The notes: generated by a model not told the origin, from the letters alone. A DNA stretch of 64,000 nucleotides from Actinomycetota bacterium (GCA_003139545.1 PLJC01000015.1:144599-208598); one strand, 5' to 3'. Shown: positions 8,627-17,855, counted from the stretch's first letter. Translations and numbers: made by a program.

Positions 8627-9171
8627 GGGCCTGCCCGCTGGATCAGCGCGTTGAGTGTTTTCGGCCCGAACACGCCGTCCTCGGTGAGCCCGGCAGCGTG
8701 CTGGAACGACGCGACCGCGGTCTTCGTGGCCGGGCCGTACTGGCCGTCGATCGTTCCCACCGAGTAGCCGAGCGCCTTCAACGCGCGCTGCAGCGCGCGC
8801 ACCTGCGCGCCCGTGTCGCCCGGCTTGAGCGTTGTCGTCGGCAGCGCGCGCGACACAGCCGGCGTCGCGGCCGTCGTCGTCGGCGTCGTGATGCTCACAC
8901 CGGTGATCGTGGGCGCCGGCGGGCTGCTGCTGTTGAACACGCCGCCGGCACCGAGCCCCGCGATGAGGAGGACGACGGCGCCGCCTCCGACGACCGCGAT
9001 GCGCTTCCAGGGAAGCTCGGGCCGCGGTCGGCGGGCCGGGACCGGCTGCAGCAGCCAGTCGTCCTCGGCGCTCGGCGGATCGCTCTCGAGCACGCCCGCT
9101 TCGTCGCCGCGATCATCGTCGGCGAACCAGTCGTCGTTCTCGCCACCGCCTTCCGGGCGTCGTCCGGCCAT
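8623..9171 (-). CDS. Membrane-anchored peptidoglycan-binding domain protein
   Basis: A 182-residue protein. An acidic cytoplasmic N-terminus (residues 1-52) precedes one membrane segment (about 57-78, IAVVGGGAVVLLIAGLGAGGV). A Thr/Pro-rich linker follows (TTPTTTAATP). The C-terminal domain (about 117-180) is PG_binding_1: LKPGDTGAQVRALQRALKALGY, GTIDGQYGPATKTAVASFQ, GLTEDGVFGPKTLNAL. This is a three-helix fold found in wall hydrolases and cell-wall attachment proteins. No catalytic domain is attached, so it is probably a wall tether or sensor. It is coupled to the PAS-LuxR gene downstream and follows a small secreted-protein gene by 13 bases. Confidence 0.85.
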   Translation of the reverse strand: MAGRRPEGGGENDDWFADDDRGDEAGVLESDPPSAEDDWLLQPVPARRPRPELPWKRIAVVGGGAVVLLIAGLGAGGVFNSSSPPAPTITGVSITTPTTTAATPAVSRALPTTTLKPGDTGAQVRALQRALKALGYSVGTIDGQYGPATKTAVASFQHAAGLTEDGVFGPKTLNALIQRAGP

Positions 9172-9184
9172 GCCGAACGCAACG

Positions 9185-9550
9185 CTAGCGTTTCAGGCAG
9201 GCCAGGAGCGTCCGCGCCGGAGCGTGGACGCAGACTCCGCGCCGGACGTAGATCTCCGACGCGTTCCCCGCGACCGCGATCGCGGCCGCCGGGCTCACGC
9301 CGGCCAGGGAGCGGACGCCCTGGTTCTCCGGTTTGGAACCGCAGCCACGCGTGATGCCTACGCCGATTGCGATCGCCTGCACCGCATCCTCGGCGCCGGC
9401 GGAGCGGACCGTGTACGCGTGACCGAGGTAGTAGAGCGTCGTGGAGCACGATCCCCCAGAGCCCCCGCTGAGCACCACCGGCGCGACGAGCACTCCGGCG
9501 ATGACGAGCGCGGTCACCCCGCCGATCGCCAGTCGCAGCCGCCTGTTCAC
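9185..9550 (-). CDS. Small exported/membrane protein with conserved cysteines
   Basis: A 121-residue protein from GTG 9550. The N-terminus (NRRLRLAIGGVTALVIAGVLVAPVVL) is a signal or membrane anchor. The mature part has cysteines in GSCSTTLYYLG, RGCGSKPEN, GVCVHAP and LLACLKR, consistent with two disulfides. An ATG at 9583 is also in frame, but it would overlap the ATG of the divergent cyclase gene by two bases, so GTG 9550 is preferred. The first gene of a three-gene run with the peptidoglycan-binding protein and PAS-LuxR regulator. Family not recognised with confidence. Confidence 0.6.
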   Translation of the reverse strand: MNRRLRLAIGGVTALVIAGVLVAPVVLSGGSGGSCSTTLYYLGHAYTVRSAGAEDAVQAIAIGVGITRGCGSKPENQGVRSLAGVSPAAAIAVAGNASEIYVRRGVCVHAPARTLLACLKR

Positions 9551-9581
9551 GGGACCATCATCGCCGTCGTACTCTTCCCCC

Positions 9582-11612
9582 ATGGCCACATGCGCCGTCT
9601 GCGGCCAGGACAACCCGGACGTCGCCCGGTTCTGCTTCGCCTGCGGAACGGCGCTCGCCGAGGCCGGCGACGAGGAGCGGCGGGTCGTCAGCGTCGTCTT
9701 CGTCGACCTCGTCGGCTTCACCGGCCAGGCGGAGCAGCTCGATCCCGAGGACGTCCGCGCGCTCCTCTCCCCTTACCACCACGCCGTCCGCGAGGAGCTG
9801 GAGTCGTTCGGCGGCGTCGTGGAGAAGTTCATCGGCGACGCCGTCATGGCGGTGTTCGGCGCACCGACGGCATTCGGGGACGACGCGGAGCGCGCGGTGC
9901 GCGCGGCGCTGGCCGTCCGAGAACGGGTCTCCGGCGTCCGCATCGCGGTGAACACCGGCGAGGCGCTCGTCACGCTCGGCGCGCGTCCGTCCCACGGTGA
10001 GGCGATGGTCGCGGGCGACGTCGTGAACACCGCCGCCCGGCTACAGCAGGCAGCACCCGTCGACGGCGTCCTGGTCGGTGAGATCACGTACCACGCGACG
10101 CAGGCCGCCATCGAGTACGTGCCGGCGGACGCGGTCTCGGCGAAGGGCAAGGCAGAGCCGCTACGCGCATGGCTCGCCGTCCGCGCCCCCTCGGACGAGC
10201 GCGACCTCTCGAGCACGTTCGTCGGCCGCAAGCGCGAGCTCGCGCTGCTGCGCGACGTGTGGGACCGCGTCACCGAGCAGCGGACGCCGCACCTCGTCAC
10301 CGTCCTCGGCGACGCAGGGCTCGGCAAGACCCGCCTCGCGGCCGAGTTCGCGGACACCGTGCAGCAGCTGGGCGGCTTCTCGGTGCGCGGCCGGACGCTT
10401 CCCTACCGCGAGAGCAGCGCATACGGCGCGTTCGCGAGCCAGCTGAAACAGCTCTGCGGCATCTTCGAGAGCGATGCGCCGGCGGCGGCGCTCGAGAAGC
10501 TCCGCGCCACGGTCGGGACGATGCTCGACCCAGGCGCGGCGGACGACGTCACCGCACACCTCGCCATCCTCATCGGGCTCGCCCCCGAGGCCTCGGTCGC
10601 GGACCGCGAGACGCTCTTCTTCTCCATTCGCGTCTTCATCGAGGCGGTCGCGCGTGACCGACCGACGCTGCTCGTCTTCGAGGATCTCCACTGGGCGGAT
10701 ACGAGCCTGCTCGACCTCGTCGAGCTCCTGGCCGCGCGCCTGCGCGACCTTCCGATCCTGCTCCTCGTTCTCGCCCGGCCCGAGCTGCTCGACGCGCGGC
10801 CGAGCTGGGGAGGAGGGCTTCCGGCGTACAGCACGGTCCCGCTTGCGCCGCTCCCCGAGGAGGACGCACGACGGCTCGCCCGCGAACGGCTCACCGCGCA
10901 CTCGGCCGGCTCCCGCGCCGACGAGCTCGTGCTGGCGGCCGCCGGCAATCCGTTGTTCATCGAACAGCTCGCCGCCACGGTCTCGGAATCGACCGTAGGT
11001 GCAGAGCAAGCGCTGCCGACCACGATCAGAGCGCTCGTCGCGGCCCGGCTCGACGCGCTTCCGGCGGCCGAGCGTGCACTCGTGCTCGACGCGGCCGTCG
11101 GCGGAAAGGTCTTCTGGCGAGGCGCGCTCGAACGAATGGGAACCGAGCAGGAGGAGCTCACCGACGTCCTCGCCGCGCTCGAACGCCGCGATCTGATCCG
11201 CCGCGAGACGGTGTCGGCGATCGAAGGCGAGCAGCAGTTCATGTTCACGCACGTCCTCATTCGCGACGTGGCCTACGACCTGCTCCCGCGTGCGGGCCGG
11301 CGCGAGCGCCACGAGCATTTCGCGCGCTTCCTCGAGGAGTCGACGGCAGAGGTGGGCGAGGCCGGCGCCGCGCTCGCTCGGCACTGGCGCGACGCGGGCG
11401 ACCACGAGCGCGCCCTCCAGTTCTTCGTCGCCGCAGCAGAGCAGGCCGAGCGCGGGTGGGCCAAGGACCGCGCGGTCACCTTCTATCGCGAGGCGCTTGT
11501 GCTCGCCGACGACGCGGACGGCAAGCGGCTCATCAAGCAACGTCTCGCCGTCGCCATGCAAGCGTGGATGCACGTCGACGACGCGCAGATGCTCGGGCTC
11601 GGCCCGAGCTAA
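9582..11612 (+). CDS. Zinc-ribbon / class III nucleotide cyclase / AAA ATPase protein
   Basis: A 676-residue multidomain signalling protein. Residues 4-21 form a zinc ribbon (CAVCGQ...FCFACG). Residues about 33-205 form a class III adenylate/guanylate cyclase domain: metal-binding Asp in FVDLVGFT and IGDAVMAVFG, the purine-binding Lys in EKFIGD and the Asn-Arg pair in GDVVNTAARLQ. The catalytic set appears intact. Residues about 212 onward form a STAND/AAA_16 ATPase: GDAGLGKTRLAAEF is Walker A and LLVFEDLHWAD is Walker B. About 60 residues of helical repeat follow and the protein ends. Members of this architecture are usually 1000 residues or more with long TPR tails, so this one is short. 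Start is ATG 9582, which keeps the zinc ribbon. cAMP production is inference. Confidence 0.9.
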   Translation: MATCAVCGQDNPDVARFCFACGTALAEAGDEERRVVSVVFVDLVGFTGQAEQLDPEDVRALLSPYHHAVREELESFGGVVEKFIGDAVMAVFGAPTAFGDDAERAVRAALAVRERVSGVRIAVNTGEALVTLGARPSHGEAMVAGDVVNTAARLQQAAPVDGVLVGEITYHATQAAIEYVPADAVSAKGKAEPLRAWLAVRAPSDERDLSSTFVGRKRELALLRDVWDRVTEQRTPHLVTVLGDAGLGKTRLAAEFADTVQQLGGFSVRGRTLPYRESSAYGAFASQLKQLCGIFESDAPAAALEKLRATVGTMLDPGAADDVTAHLAILIGLAPEASVADRETLFFSIRVFIEAVARDRPTLLVFEDLHWADTSLLDLVELLAARLRDLPILLLVLARPELLDARPSWGGGLPAYSTVPLAPLPEEDARRLARERLTAHSAGSRADELVLAAAGNPLFIEQLAATVSESTVGAEQALPTTIRALVAARLDALPAAERALVLDAAVGGKVFWRGALERMGTEQEELTDVLAALERRDLIRRETVSAIEGEQQFMFTHVLIRDVAYDLLPRAGRRERHEHFARFLEESTAEVGEAGAALARHWRDAGDHERALQFFVAAAEQAERGWAKDRAVTFYREALVLADDADGKRLIKQRLAVAMQAWMHVDDAQMLGLGPS

Positions 11613-11893
11613 ACGGCCGGGAAGTCTGCCGGCGAGACGTCGCCGGCGATCTCGTGCAGCGCGTCGAGCGTGTGGTTGCCGAGCTTGTGGGAGTGCTCGC
11701 GAACAAGCTCTTCGTTCGGCGCGCCGTACACGCAATACGTCCGCACGACACCCTCGTCGTCGACGACGACGTGGCTGTGCTCCCACGTGATCTCGGGAAA
11801 CTCGCCTTCGATGAGCCCGCGCGACCGGCGCCCGACGGCCGGCATCTGGTCCTCGGTGACGTCGAAGCTGCGGACGATCAGGTACCTCGGCAT
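11609..11893 (-). CDS. DUF4242 family protein
   Basis: A 94-residue protein from ATG 11893 (MPRYLIVRSFD). Its ferredoxin-like pattern and motifs (YLIVRSFDV, WEHSHVVVDDEGVVRTYCVYGAPNEELVREHS) match DUF4242 proteins, which some databases describe as nickel-binding; that role is not established from the sequence. A longer frame starting four codons upstream is possible. It converges on the cyclase gene and overlaps its stop by four bases. The 62-base gap to the divergent response regulator probably contains promoters for both. Confidence 0.8.
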   Translation of the reverse strand: MPRYLIVRSFDVTEDQMPAVGRRSRGLIEGEFPEITWEHSHVVVDDEGVVRTYCVYGAPNEELVREHSHKLGNHTLDALHEIAGDVSPADFPAV

Positions 11894-11955
11894 AGCCCCG
11901 ATCATAGACCGTTCTTACCGCTGTCTCACGTCCAGAGGCACACTGTTCCTGAGAA

Positions 11956-12630
11956 ATGCTGGTCCTGGTGACAGACGACGACCGCGCGGTGCGCGAGTCC
12001 CTCGAGCGGGCGCTCCAGCTCGCCGGCTACGAGGTCGAGCTCGCCTCCGACGGCGACGCTGCGATCGCGGCCATCGAGCGCCGGACCCCGGACGCCGTCG
12101 TCCTCGACGTGATGATGCCGGGCCTCGACGGGCTCGACGTCACCCGCCGGCTCCGCCGCGAGGGCAACCGCATCCCGATCCTTCTCCTTACCGCCCGGGA
12201 CGCGGTCGGCGAACGCGTGGACGGGCTCGACGCGGGCGCGGACGACTACCTGCCGAAGCCGTTCGAGCTCGAGGAGCTGCTCGCCCGGCTACGCGCGCTG
12301 CTGCGCCGCGCACTGGACAAGGAGCCGGTCGACGTCCTCCGCTTCGCCGACCTCACGTTCGACCTGGGCTCGATGGACGCCCGTCGCGCCGGGCGCAGGT
12401 TCGAGCTGACCACGACCGAGGCGCACCTGCTCGAGCTGTTCATGCGCAACCCGCGTCAGGTGCTGCCGCGCTCCCTCATCTACGAGCGCGTCTGGAGCTA
12501 CGACTTCAGCCACTCGTCGAACGCGCTCGACGTGTACGTCGGCTACCTCCGCCGCAAGCTCGAGGCCGACGGCGAGGCGCGGCTGATCCACACGGTGCGC
12601 GGCACGGGCTACGTCCTCCGCGAGCAATGA
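11956..12630 (+). CDS. OmpR-family response regulator
   Basis: A 224-residue two-component regulator. Residues 1-115 form a receiver domain: acidic pocket TDDD at 6-9, phospho-acceptor Asp51 in VVLDVMMPG, Thr in LLTARD and Lys in YLPKPF. Residues about 125-222 form the winged-helix OmpR DNA-binding domain ([18 protein letters not shown], then the recognition helix region [16 protein letters not shown] and [13 protein letters not shown]). Its stop codon overlaps the start of the histidine kinase gene (ATGA), so the pair is co-translated. The closest recognisable arrangement is MprA/PrrA-like. Target genes are unknown. Confidence 0.92.
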   Translation: MLVLVTDDDRAVRESLERALQLAGYEVELASDGDAAIAAIERRTPDAVVLDVMMPGLDGLDVTRRLRREGNRIPILLLTARDAVGERVDGLDAGADDYLPKPFELEELLARLRALLRRALDKEPVDVLRFADLTFDLGSMDARRAGRRFELTTTEAHLLELFMRNPRQVLPRSLIYERVWSYDFSHSSNALDVYVGYLRRKLEADGEARLIHTVRGTGYVLREQ

Positions 12631-13919
12631 GCCTCCGCCTCCGTCTCACGCTCGTCGCGGCGTTGGTCGTTGCGGTCGTCGTCGGCGCCGCATCGATGAC
12701 GACGTATTTCGTCATGCGTCACGACCTTTACTCGCAGGTCGACAGCACGCTCTCGCAGCATGCGGGTCGGCTCCAGCGCGATCCCCGCGGGGCGCTCTCG
12801 CCGTTCGCCCAGTCCAACGGCGATGTCGCCCAACTCGTGAACGCCAGCGGCAGCGAGGCGGGGCCGCAGTCGCCGATCCCGATCGACTCGTCGATCCGCG
12901 CCGTCGCCGCCGGCAAGAGGAGCGGCTTCTACCGCGACATCACGATTCAAGGCGCCCACGTCCGCGAGATCGTCGTACCCGTGCTCGGCGGCGGTGTCGT
13001 CGTCGCCCGCAACATCGACGATGTCGACCATGAGCTCGGTCGGCTGCGGCTGATCCTCATTCTGGTCTCGCTCGGCGGAATCGCCGTCGCGGCACTTGCC
13101 GGCGCGCTCGTTTCACGGACGACGCTCGCGCCGGTCCGCCGTCTCACCGGCGCGGCGGAGCGCATCGCGGAGACCGGCGACCCGAGCGAGCGCGTGCCCG
13201 AGTCCGGCCGCGGCGAGCTCGCGCGGCTCGGCACCTCGTTCAACACGATGCTCGCGGCCCTCGAGGACGCAATCGAGACGCAGCGGCGCTTCGTCGCCGA
13301 CGCGTCGCACGAGCTGCGCACGCCGCTGACGAGCTTGCAGACGAACATCGAGGTGCTGAAGCAGCAGGAGCGGCTCGACCCCGCCGCGAGGCAACGGCTC
13401 TTCGACGACCTCCAGCGTGAGGCGCACGAGATGCGCGACCTCATCGGCGGGCTCCTCGAGCTCGCGCGCGGCGACGACTCGCGGCTCGCAAAGACGACGT
13501 TCCACTTCGACGAGCTCGTCGAGAGCGTCGTCGAGCGCGCGCGCAGCCGCTTCCCCGACCTCACGTTCGAGGCGACCGTGGAGCCGACGACATTGACCGG
13601 GTCGAGCGACCGGCTCGAGCGCGCCGTGTGGAACCTGCTCGAGAACGCAGGCAAGTGGAGCGCGCCCGGATCGAGCGTCGAGGTGACCCTGAGCGGCGGC
13701 GAGCTGCGCGTCCGCGACCACGGGCCGGGCATCGCGGCCGAGGACCGCGAGCATGTGTTCGACCGCTTCTACCGCTCCGCCGCCGCCCGCTCGCTCCCCG
13801 GCTCCGGCCTCGGGCTCGCGATCGTGCGTGAGGTGGCCGAGGCGCACGGCGGCACCGTCGTGGCCGAGGACGCGCCCGGCGGCGGAGCCGTGCTCACGCT
13901 TCGTTTGCAGAACTCTTAG
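12627..13919 (+). CDS. Membrane sensor histidine kinase
   Basis: A 430-residue kinase starting at ATG 12627, overlapping the upstream regulator by four bases. Two membrane segments (about 7-24 and 141-162) bracket an extracytoplasmic sensor of roughly 115 residues. A HAMP segment follows (about 163-215), then HisKA with the phospho-acceptor His228 in [11 protein letters not shown], and HATPase_c with N-box ([11 protein letters not shown]), G1 (VRDHGPGIA), F-box (FDRFYRS) and G2 (GSGLGLAIV). This is a complete MprB/PrrB-type kinase, the cognate of the preceding regulator. The stimulus is unknown. Two inverted repeats lie just after its stop. Confidence 0.93.
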   Translation: MSLRLRLTLVAALVVAVVVGAASMTTYFVMRHDLYSQVDSTLSQHAGRLQRDPRGALSPFAQSNGDVAQLVNASGSEAGPQSPIPIDSSIRAVAAGKRSGFYRDITIQGAHVREIVVPVLGGGVVVARNIDDVDHELGRLRLILILVSLGGIAVAALAGALVSRTTLAPVRRLTGAAERIAETGDPSERVPESGRGELARLGTSFNTMLAALEDAIETQRRFVADASHELRTPLTSLQTNIEVLKQQERLDPAARQRLFDDLQREAHEMRDLIGGLLELARGDDSRLAKTTFHFDELVESVVERARSRFPDLTFEATVEPTTLTGSSDRLERAVWNLLENAGKWSAPGSSVEVTLSGGELRVRDHGPGIAAEDREHVFDRFYRSAAARSLPGSGLGLAIVREVAEAHGGTVVAEDAPGGGAVLTLRLQNS

Positions 13920-13925
13920 GCCACT

Positions 13926-13949
13926 TTCATCTCGCGCTGGTGAGATGAA
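13926..13949. terminator. Perfect 8-bp stem hairpin after the histidine kinase
   Basis: TTCATCTC (13926-13933) and GAGATGAA (13942-13949) are perfect complements with an eight-base loop, seven bases beyond the kinase stop. There is no T-tract. It may terminate the two-component operon or stabilise its 3' end. Confidence 0.5.
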
Positions 13950-13980
13950 CTCACCCTCCCTTCGACCGGTTCCTCCGTGT

Positions 13981-14022
13981 CCGGCGCCTCCTCCTTCCCT
14001 TCCCCTGCCGAGGAGGCGCCGG
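13981..14022. terminator. Strong 13-bp inverted repeat between convergent genes
   Basis: CCGGCGCCTCCTC (13981-13993) and GAGGAGGCGCCGG (14010-14022) are perfect complements separated by a 16-base loop. It lies between the convergent kinase and glgX genes and can fold on either strand, so it is probably a bidirectional factor-independent or 3'-stabilising hairpin, although it lacks a U-run. Confidence 0.65.
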
Positions 14023-14032
14023 GCGCAGCCGG

Positions 14033-16135
14033 CTATGCCCGCCGCAGCAGCGTCAGCGAGCTGTCCTGCACCACGACTTCGGCGCGCGCGCCCACGAAAC
14101 CCTCCGGCGCGGCGTCGCCGGTCGCCAGCGCGACCTCCCAGCGAGCGCCGAACCGCCGCGTCGGAAGGGTGAAGGTCACCGGGTCGAAGTGCGCGTTGAA
14201 GAGCAAGAGGAAGGAGTCGTCCACGATCTCTTCTCCGTGCGCGGTGCGCGAGGGGATCTCGTCGCCGTTCAGGAAGACACCGAGGGTGCGCCCCGGCTCC
14301 GGCTGCCAGTCGCGCTGGGTCATCCTGCGCCCGTCCGGGCGGAACCACCACACGTCCGGCAGGCCCGAGCCGCGCGTCTCCGTCCCGGACAGGAACGTCT
14401 CGCGGCGAAACACCGGATGTTCTCGGCGCAGCCGGATCAGGTCGCGGACGAACCCGAGCAGCTCAGCGTCCGCGTGCTCCCAGTCGAACCACGAGATCTC
14501 GTTGTCCTGGCACCACGCGTTGTTGTTGCCGTGCTGCGTGCGTCCGATCTCATCGCCGCCGAGCAGCATCGGAATGCCCTGCGAGAGGAGCAGCGTGGCG
14601 ACGAAGTTGCGCTGCTGCCGCGCGCGCACCAGGCTGATCTTCGTGTCGTCCGTCTCACCCTCGATGCCGTGGTTCCACGAGCGGTTGTCGTCGGTGCCGT
14701 CGCGACCGCCCTCGCCGTTCGCATCGTTGTGCTTCTGGTTGTACGAGACGAGGTCACGCAGCGTGAAGCCGTCGTGCGCGGTGACGAAGTTGATTGATGC
14801 AAACGGCTCGCGCCCGTCGGCCTGATAGAGGTCGCTCGAGCCGGTGAAGCGCGACGCGAACCCGCCGAGGTTGCCGCTGCCGCGCCAGAAGTCGCGCATC
14901 GTGTCGCGGTAGGGGCCGTTCCACTCCGCCCACAGCACCGGGAAGTTGCCGACCTGATAGCCGCCGGGCCCGACGTCCCATGGCTCGGCGATCAGCTTCA
15001 CCTGCGAGATCACCGGATCCTGGTGGATGGTGTCGAAGAACGTCGACAGGCGGTCGACCTCGTAGAACTCGCGCGCGAGCGCGGAGGCGAGATCGAACCG
15101 GAACCCGTCGACGTGGCACTCGATCACGAAGTAGCGGAGCGAGTCCATGATCAGTCGCAGCACCGACGGATGCACGGGGTTGAGCGAGTTGCCCGTGCCG
15201 GTGAAGTCCTGGTAGAAGCGCGGCGCGTCCGGCATGAGCCGGTAGTACGACTCGTTGTCGACGCCCTTGAACGCGAGCATCGGACCGAGGTGGTTCCCCT
15301 CGGCCGTGTGGTTGTAGACGACATCGAGGATGACTTCGATGCCGGCGCGGTGCAGTGCCTTGACCATCCCCTTGAACTCGAGCAGCTGTTCCCCGCGCGT
15401 CCCGGTCGCCGCGTATAGCGCGTGCGGCGCGAGATAGCCGATGGACGAGTAGCCCCAGTAGTTCGTGAGGCCCTCGTCGTGCAGGAACTGCTCGTCGGCG
15501 ATGTGGTGGATCGGCAGCAGCTCGACCGCGGTGACGCCGAGCTCGCGGAAGTAGGCGATGGCGCCCTCCGACGCGAGACCGGCATACGTGCCGCGCAGGT
15601 CGTCGCGGACGTTCGGATGCAGGCGCGTGATTCCCTTCACGTGCGCCTCGTAGATGACCGTGTCGTGCCACGGCGTTGCGGGCGGGGCGTCGTCCTCCCA
15701 GTCGAACGACGTGTCGACGACGACGCCTTTCGGGATCGCCTCCGCGTCGTCCTCGTCGTCGAGCTCGAGGTCGGCGTCCGGACCGGTGCCGGGGACGTAC
15801 GGGAGCACGTTGGCGCGCTCCCATCGGATCGGGCCCTCGATCGACTTCGCGTACGGATCGATCAGGAGCTTGAACGGGTTGAAGCGGCGGCCCGACGCCG
15901 GGTCGTACGCTCCGTGCACGCGATAGCCGTACAGCTGCCCCGGGCCGACGTCCGGGAGGTAGCAGTGCCAGTTGAAGGCGGTGCGCTCGACGACCTCGAT
16001 GCGCGTCTCCTGGCCGGCAGCGTCGAACAGGCACAGCTCGACGCTCTCCGCGTTCTCGGAGAAGAGCGAGAAGTTCGTTCCCGCCCCGTCCCAAGTCGCC
16101 CCGAGCGGGAACGGCGTGCCCGGCCAGACAAGCAT
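14033..16135 (-). CDS. glgX: Glycogen debranching enzyme GlgX
   Basis: A 700-residue GH13 enzyme that hydrolyses alpha-1,6 branches of glycogen or trimmed limit dextrin, feeding linear maltodextrins to MalQ. An N-terminal CBM48-like domain (PGTPFPLGATWDGAGTNFSL) precedes the barrel. Conserved regions I-IV are clear: VILDVVYNHT, DGFRFDLASA (nucleophile Asp), LIAEPWDVG (acid/base Glu) and FVTAHDGFT (transition-state Asp). The GLTNYWGYSSIGY and WNNAWCQDNEISW-like motifs are typical of GlgX/TreX. Length is normal. It is the last gene of the minus-strand glycogen group, eight bases after ggt, and its 3' end faces the strong inverted repeat. Confidence 0.95.
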   Translation of the reverse strand: MLVWPGTPFPLGATWDGAGTNFSLFSENAESVELCLFDAAGQETRIEVVERTAFNWHCYLPDVGPGQLYGYRVHGAYDPASGRRFNPFKLLIDPYAKSIEGPIRWERANVLPYVPGTGPDADLELDDEDDAEAIPKGVVVDTSFDWEDDAPPATPWHDTVIYEAHVKGITRLHPNVRDDLRGTYAGLASEGAIAYFRELGVTAVELLPIHHIADEQFLHDEGLTNYWGYSSIGYLAPHALYAATGTRGEQLLEFKGMVKALHRAGIEVILDVVYNHTAEGNHLGPMLAFKGVDNESYYRLMPDAPRFYQDFTGTGNSLNPVHPSVLRLIMDSLRYFVIECHVDGFRFDLASALAREFYEVDRLSTFFDTIHQDPVISQVKLIAEPWDVGPGGYQVGNFPVLWAEWNGPYRDTMRDFWRGSGNLGGFASRFTGSSDLYQADGREPFASINFVTAHDGFTLRDLVSYNQKHNDANGEGGRDGTDDNRSWNHGIEGETDDTKISLVRARQQRNFVATLLLSQGIPMLLGGDEIGRTQHGNNNAWCQDNEISWFDWEHADAELLGFVRDLIRLRREHPVFRRETFLSGTETRGSGLPDVWWFRPDGRRMTQRDWQPEPGRTLGVFLNGDEIPSRTAHGEEIVDDSFLLLFNAHFDPVTFTLPTRRFGARWEVALATGDAAPEGFVGARAEVVVQDSSLTLLRRA

Positions 16136-16142
16136 TAGTGCC

Positions 16143-17837
16143 CTATCGACCGACCGCGTAGCCCTGCATCCCGCGCGGGTTGGCGCCGGCGTACACCTGG
16201 CCGTCGGGATCGCGCCCGACCATGCTCACCCGGCCGAGCGACCACGGGTCCGACTCCTCGACGTCGTGGCCTCGGGCTCTGAGGCCGTCGAGCGTCTCTT
16301 GGCCGGCCCTGGACTCGACCGCGACGTGACGCGGCCGCGTCTCACGCGGATAGAACGAGCTCGGGAAGGCCTCCGTATGGTGGTTCGGAGCGTCGATCGC
16401 GGCCTGCAGGTCCATGCCGAAGTGCACGTGCGCGAGGAACGAGTGCAGCGTCCACTGGTCCTGCTGGTCGCCGCCGGGCGTGCCGAGCGCGAGGACGGGC
16501 TCGCCGTCACGCAGCGCCAGCGTCGGCGACAGCGTCGTGCGCGGCCGCTTCCCCGGCTCGAGCGAGTTGGGCAGGCCTTCCTCGAGCCAGAACATCTGCG
16601 CGCGCGTGCCGAGACAGAAGCCGAGCTCGGGGATGACCGGCGCGCCCCACAGCCAGCCGCCACTCGGCGTAGCCGAGACCATGTTCCCCCACCGGTCGAC
16701 GACGTCGATGTGCACGGTGTCGCCGCGCGTCGGCTCGCCGACGCCGGGGGCGAGCGCTCCGACGACGGGCGCGGGCAGGCGCGGATGGTCGCCGCCCGGG
16801 CGCAGCTCGGCAGAGGATTCGTCGCCTACGAGCTCCCGGCGCTGGTCGGCGTACTCCCGCGACAGCAGCATCTCCATCGGCACGTCGACGAAGTCGGGAT
16901 CGCCGTACCACGCCTCGCGGTCCGCGAACGCGAGCTTCGCGCACTCGGTGACGACATGGACGTACTCGGCGCTCGCGTGGCCCATGCCGGCCAGGTCGAA
17001 GCCCTCGAGGAGGCGGAGCTGCTGGAGGAACACCGGCGCCTGGCTCCACGGCCCCGCCTTGAGCACCGTGAGGCCGTGGTAGTCGACCGCGAGCGGCTGC
17101 TCGATCGTCGCCCGCCACTCGCTCAGGTCGTCAGCAGCCAGCAATCCGCGGTGCCTGACACCGGAGCTGTCCATCCACTCGCGTTCCTGGAACGCGACGA
17201 TCGCCTCGGCGACGAAGCCGCGGTACCAATCGTCGAGCGGGTCGCGCGACGCGGCGAGTCGTCGGTACGTCTCAGCAAGCCGCTGGTTCCGGTGCAGCGT
17301 GCCGGGCTCGAGCGCCGACAGATAGACGTTCGCCGACGTCGTCCACTCGTCGCGGAAGAGCGACTCGACGTTGCCGATCGCGTTCGCAATCTGTGGCAAC
17401 ACCGGATAGCCGTTCTCGGCGTAGTCGATCGCGAAGCGCATGACCTCCGCGAGCGGCATCGTCCCGAAGTCGCGCAGCATGGTGAGCCAGCCGCCGAATG
17501 CGCCCGGAACGACCGCGGACAGCGGGCCGGTACCGGGGACAAGGTCGAGGCCGAGCTCGTCGCGATAGTGCCCGATCGTCGCCGCACGCGGCGCCGGTCC
17601 CTGTGCGCACAGGACGACCGGCTCGCCGCTCGAGACGGGCCAGAGGATCGCAGGGAGGTCGCCGCCTGGGCCGTTCAGGTGCGGCTCGACGACCTGCAGC
17701 GTAAATCCGGCGGCGACGGCGGCGTCGAAGGCGTTGCCGCCCCGCTCGAGCACCGCCATGCCGGCGGCCGACGCGAGCCAATGCGTCGACGCGACCATGC
17801 CGAAAGTGCCGCGGAGCTCGGGGCGCGTCGTGAACAC
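16143..17837 (-). CDS. ggt: Gamma-glutamyltransferase-like N-terminal nucleophile hydrolase
   Basis: A 564-residue gamma-glutamyltranspeptidase-family protein. The family transfers or hydrolyses gamma-glutamyl groups after autoprocessing at a Thr. Here DTVHIDVVDRWGNMVSAT places the nucleophile at Thr374, giving predicted large and small subunits of about 373 and 191 residues. The N-terminus AGMAVLERGGNAFDAAVAAGFTLQVVEPH is the usual large-subunit start. No signal peptide is present, although many bacterial GGTs are periplasmic or secreted. Several GGT-fold paralogues (cephalosporin acylases, gamma-PGA enzymes) share these motifs, so substrate is uncertain. It sits between glgB (18 bases away) and glgX, an odd place for a glutathione-type enzyme. 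Confidence 0.85.
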   Translation of the reverse strand: MFTTRPELRGTFGMVASTHWLASAAGMAVLERGGNAFDAAVAAGFTLQVVEPHLNGPGGDLPAILWPVSSGEPVVLCAQGPAPRAATIGHYRDELGLDLVPGTGPLSAVVPGAFGGWLTMLRDFGTMPLAEVMRFAIDYAENGYPVLPQIANAIGNVESLFRDEWTTSANVYLSALEPGTLHRNQRLAETYRRLAASRDPLDDWYRGFVAEAIVAFQEREWMDSSGVRHRGLLAADDLSEWRATIEQPLAVDYHGLTVLKAGPWSQAPVFLQQLRLLEGFDLAGMGHASAEYVHVVTECAKLAFADREAWYGDPDFVDVPMEMLLSREYADQRRELVGDESSAELRPGGDHPRLPAPVVGALAPGVGEPTRGDTVHIDVVDRWGNMVSATPSGGWLWGAPVIPELGFCLGTRAQMFWLEEGLPNSLEPGKRPRTTLSPTLALRDGEPVLALGTPGGDQQDQWTLHSFLAHVHFGMDLQAAIDAPNHHTEAFPSSFYPRETRPRHVAVESRAGQETLDGLRARGHDVEESDPWSLGRVSMVGRDPDGQVYAGANPRGMQGYAVGR

Positions 17838-17855
17838 GCCCGCGGACGATAGACG

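Noticed and set aside
16507-17118. Alternative frames inside ggt (Arg/Ala-rich)
   Set aside because: High-GC shadow frames; the ggt frame has all family motifs and continuous length.
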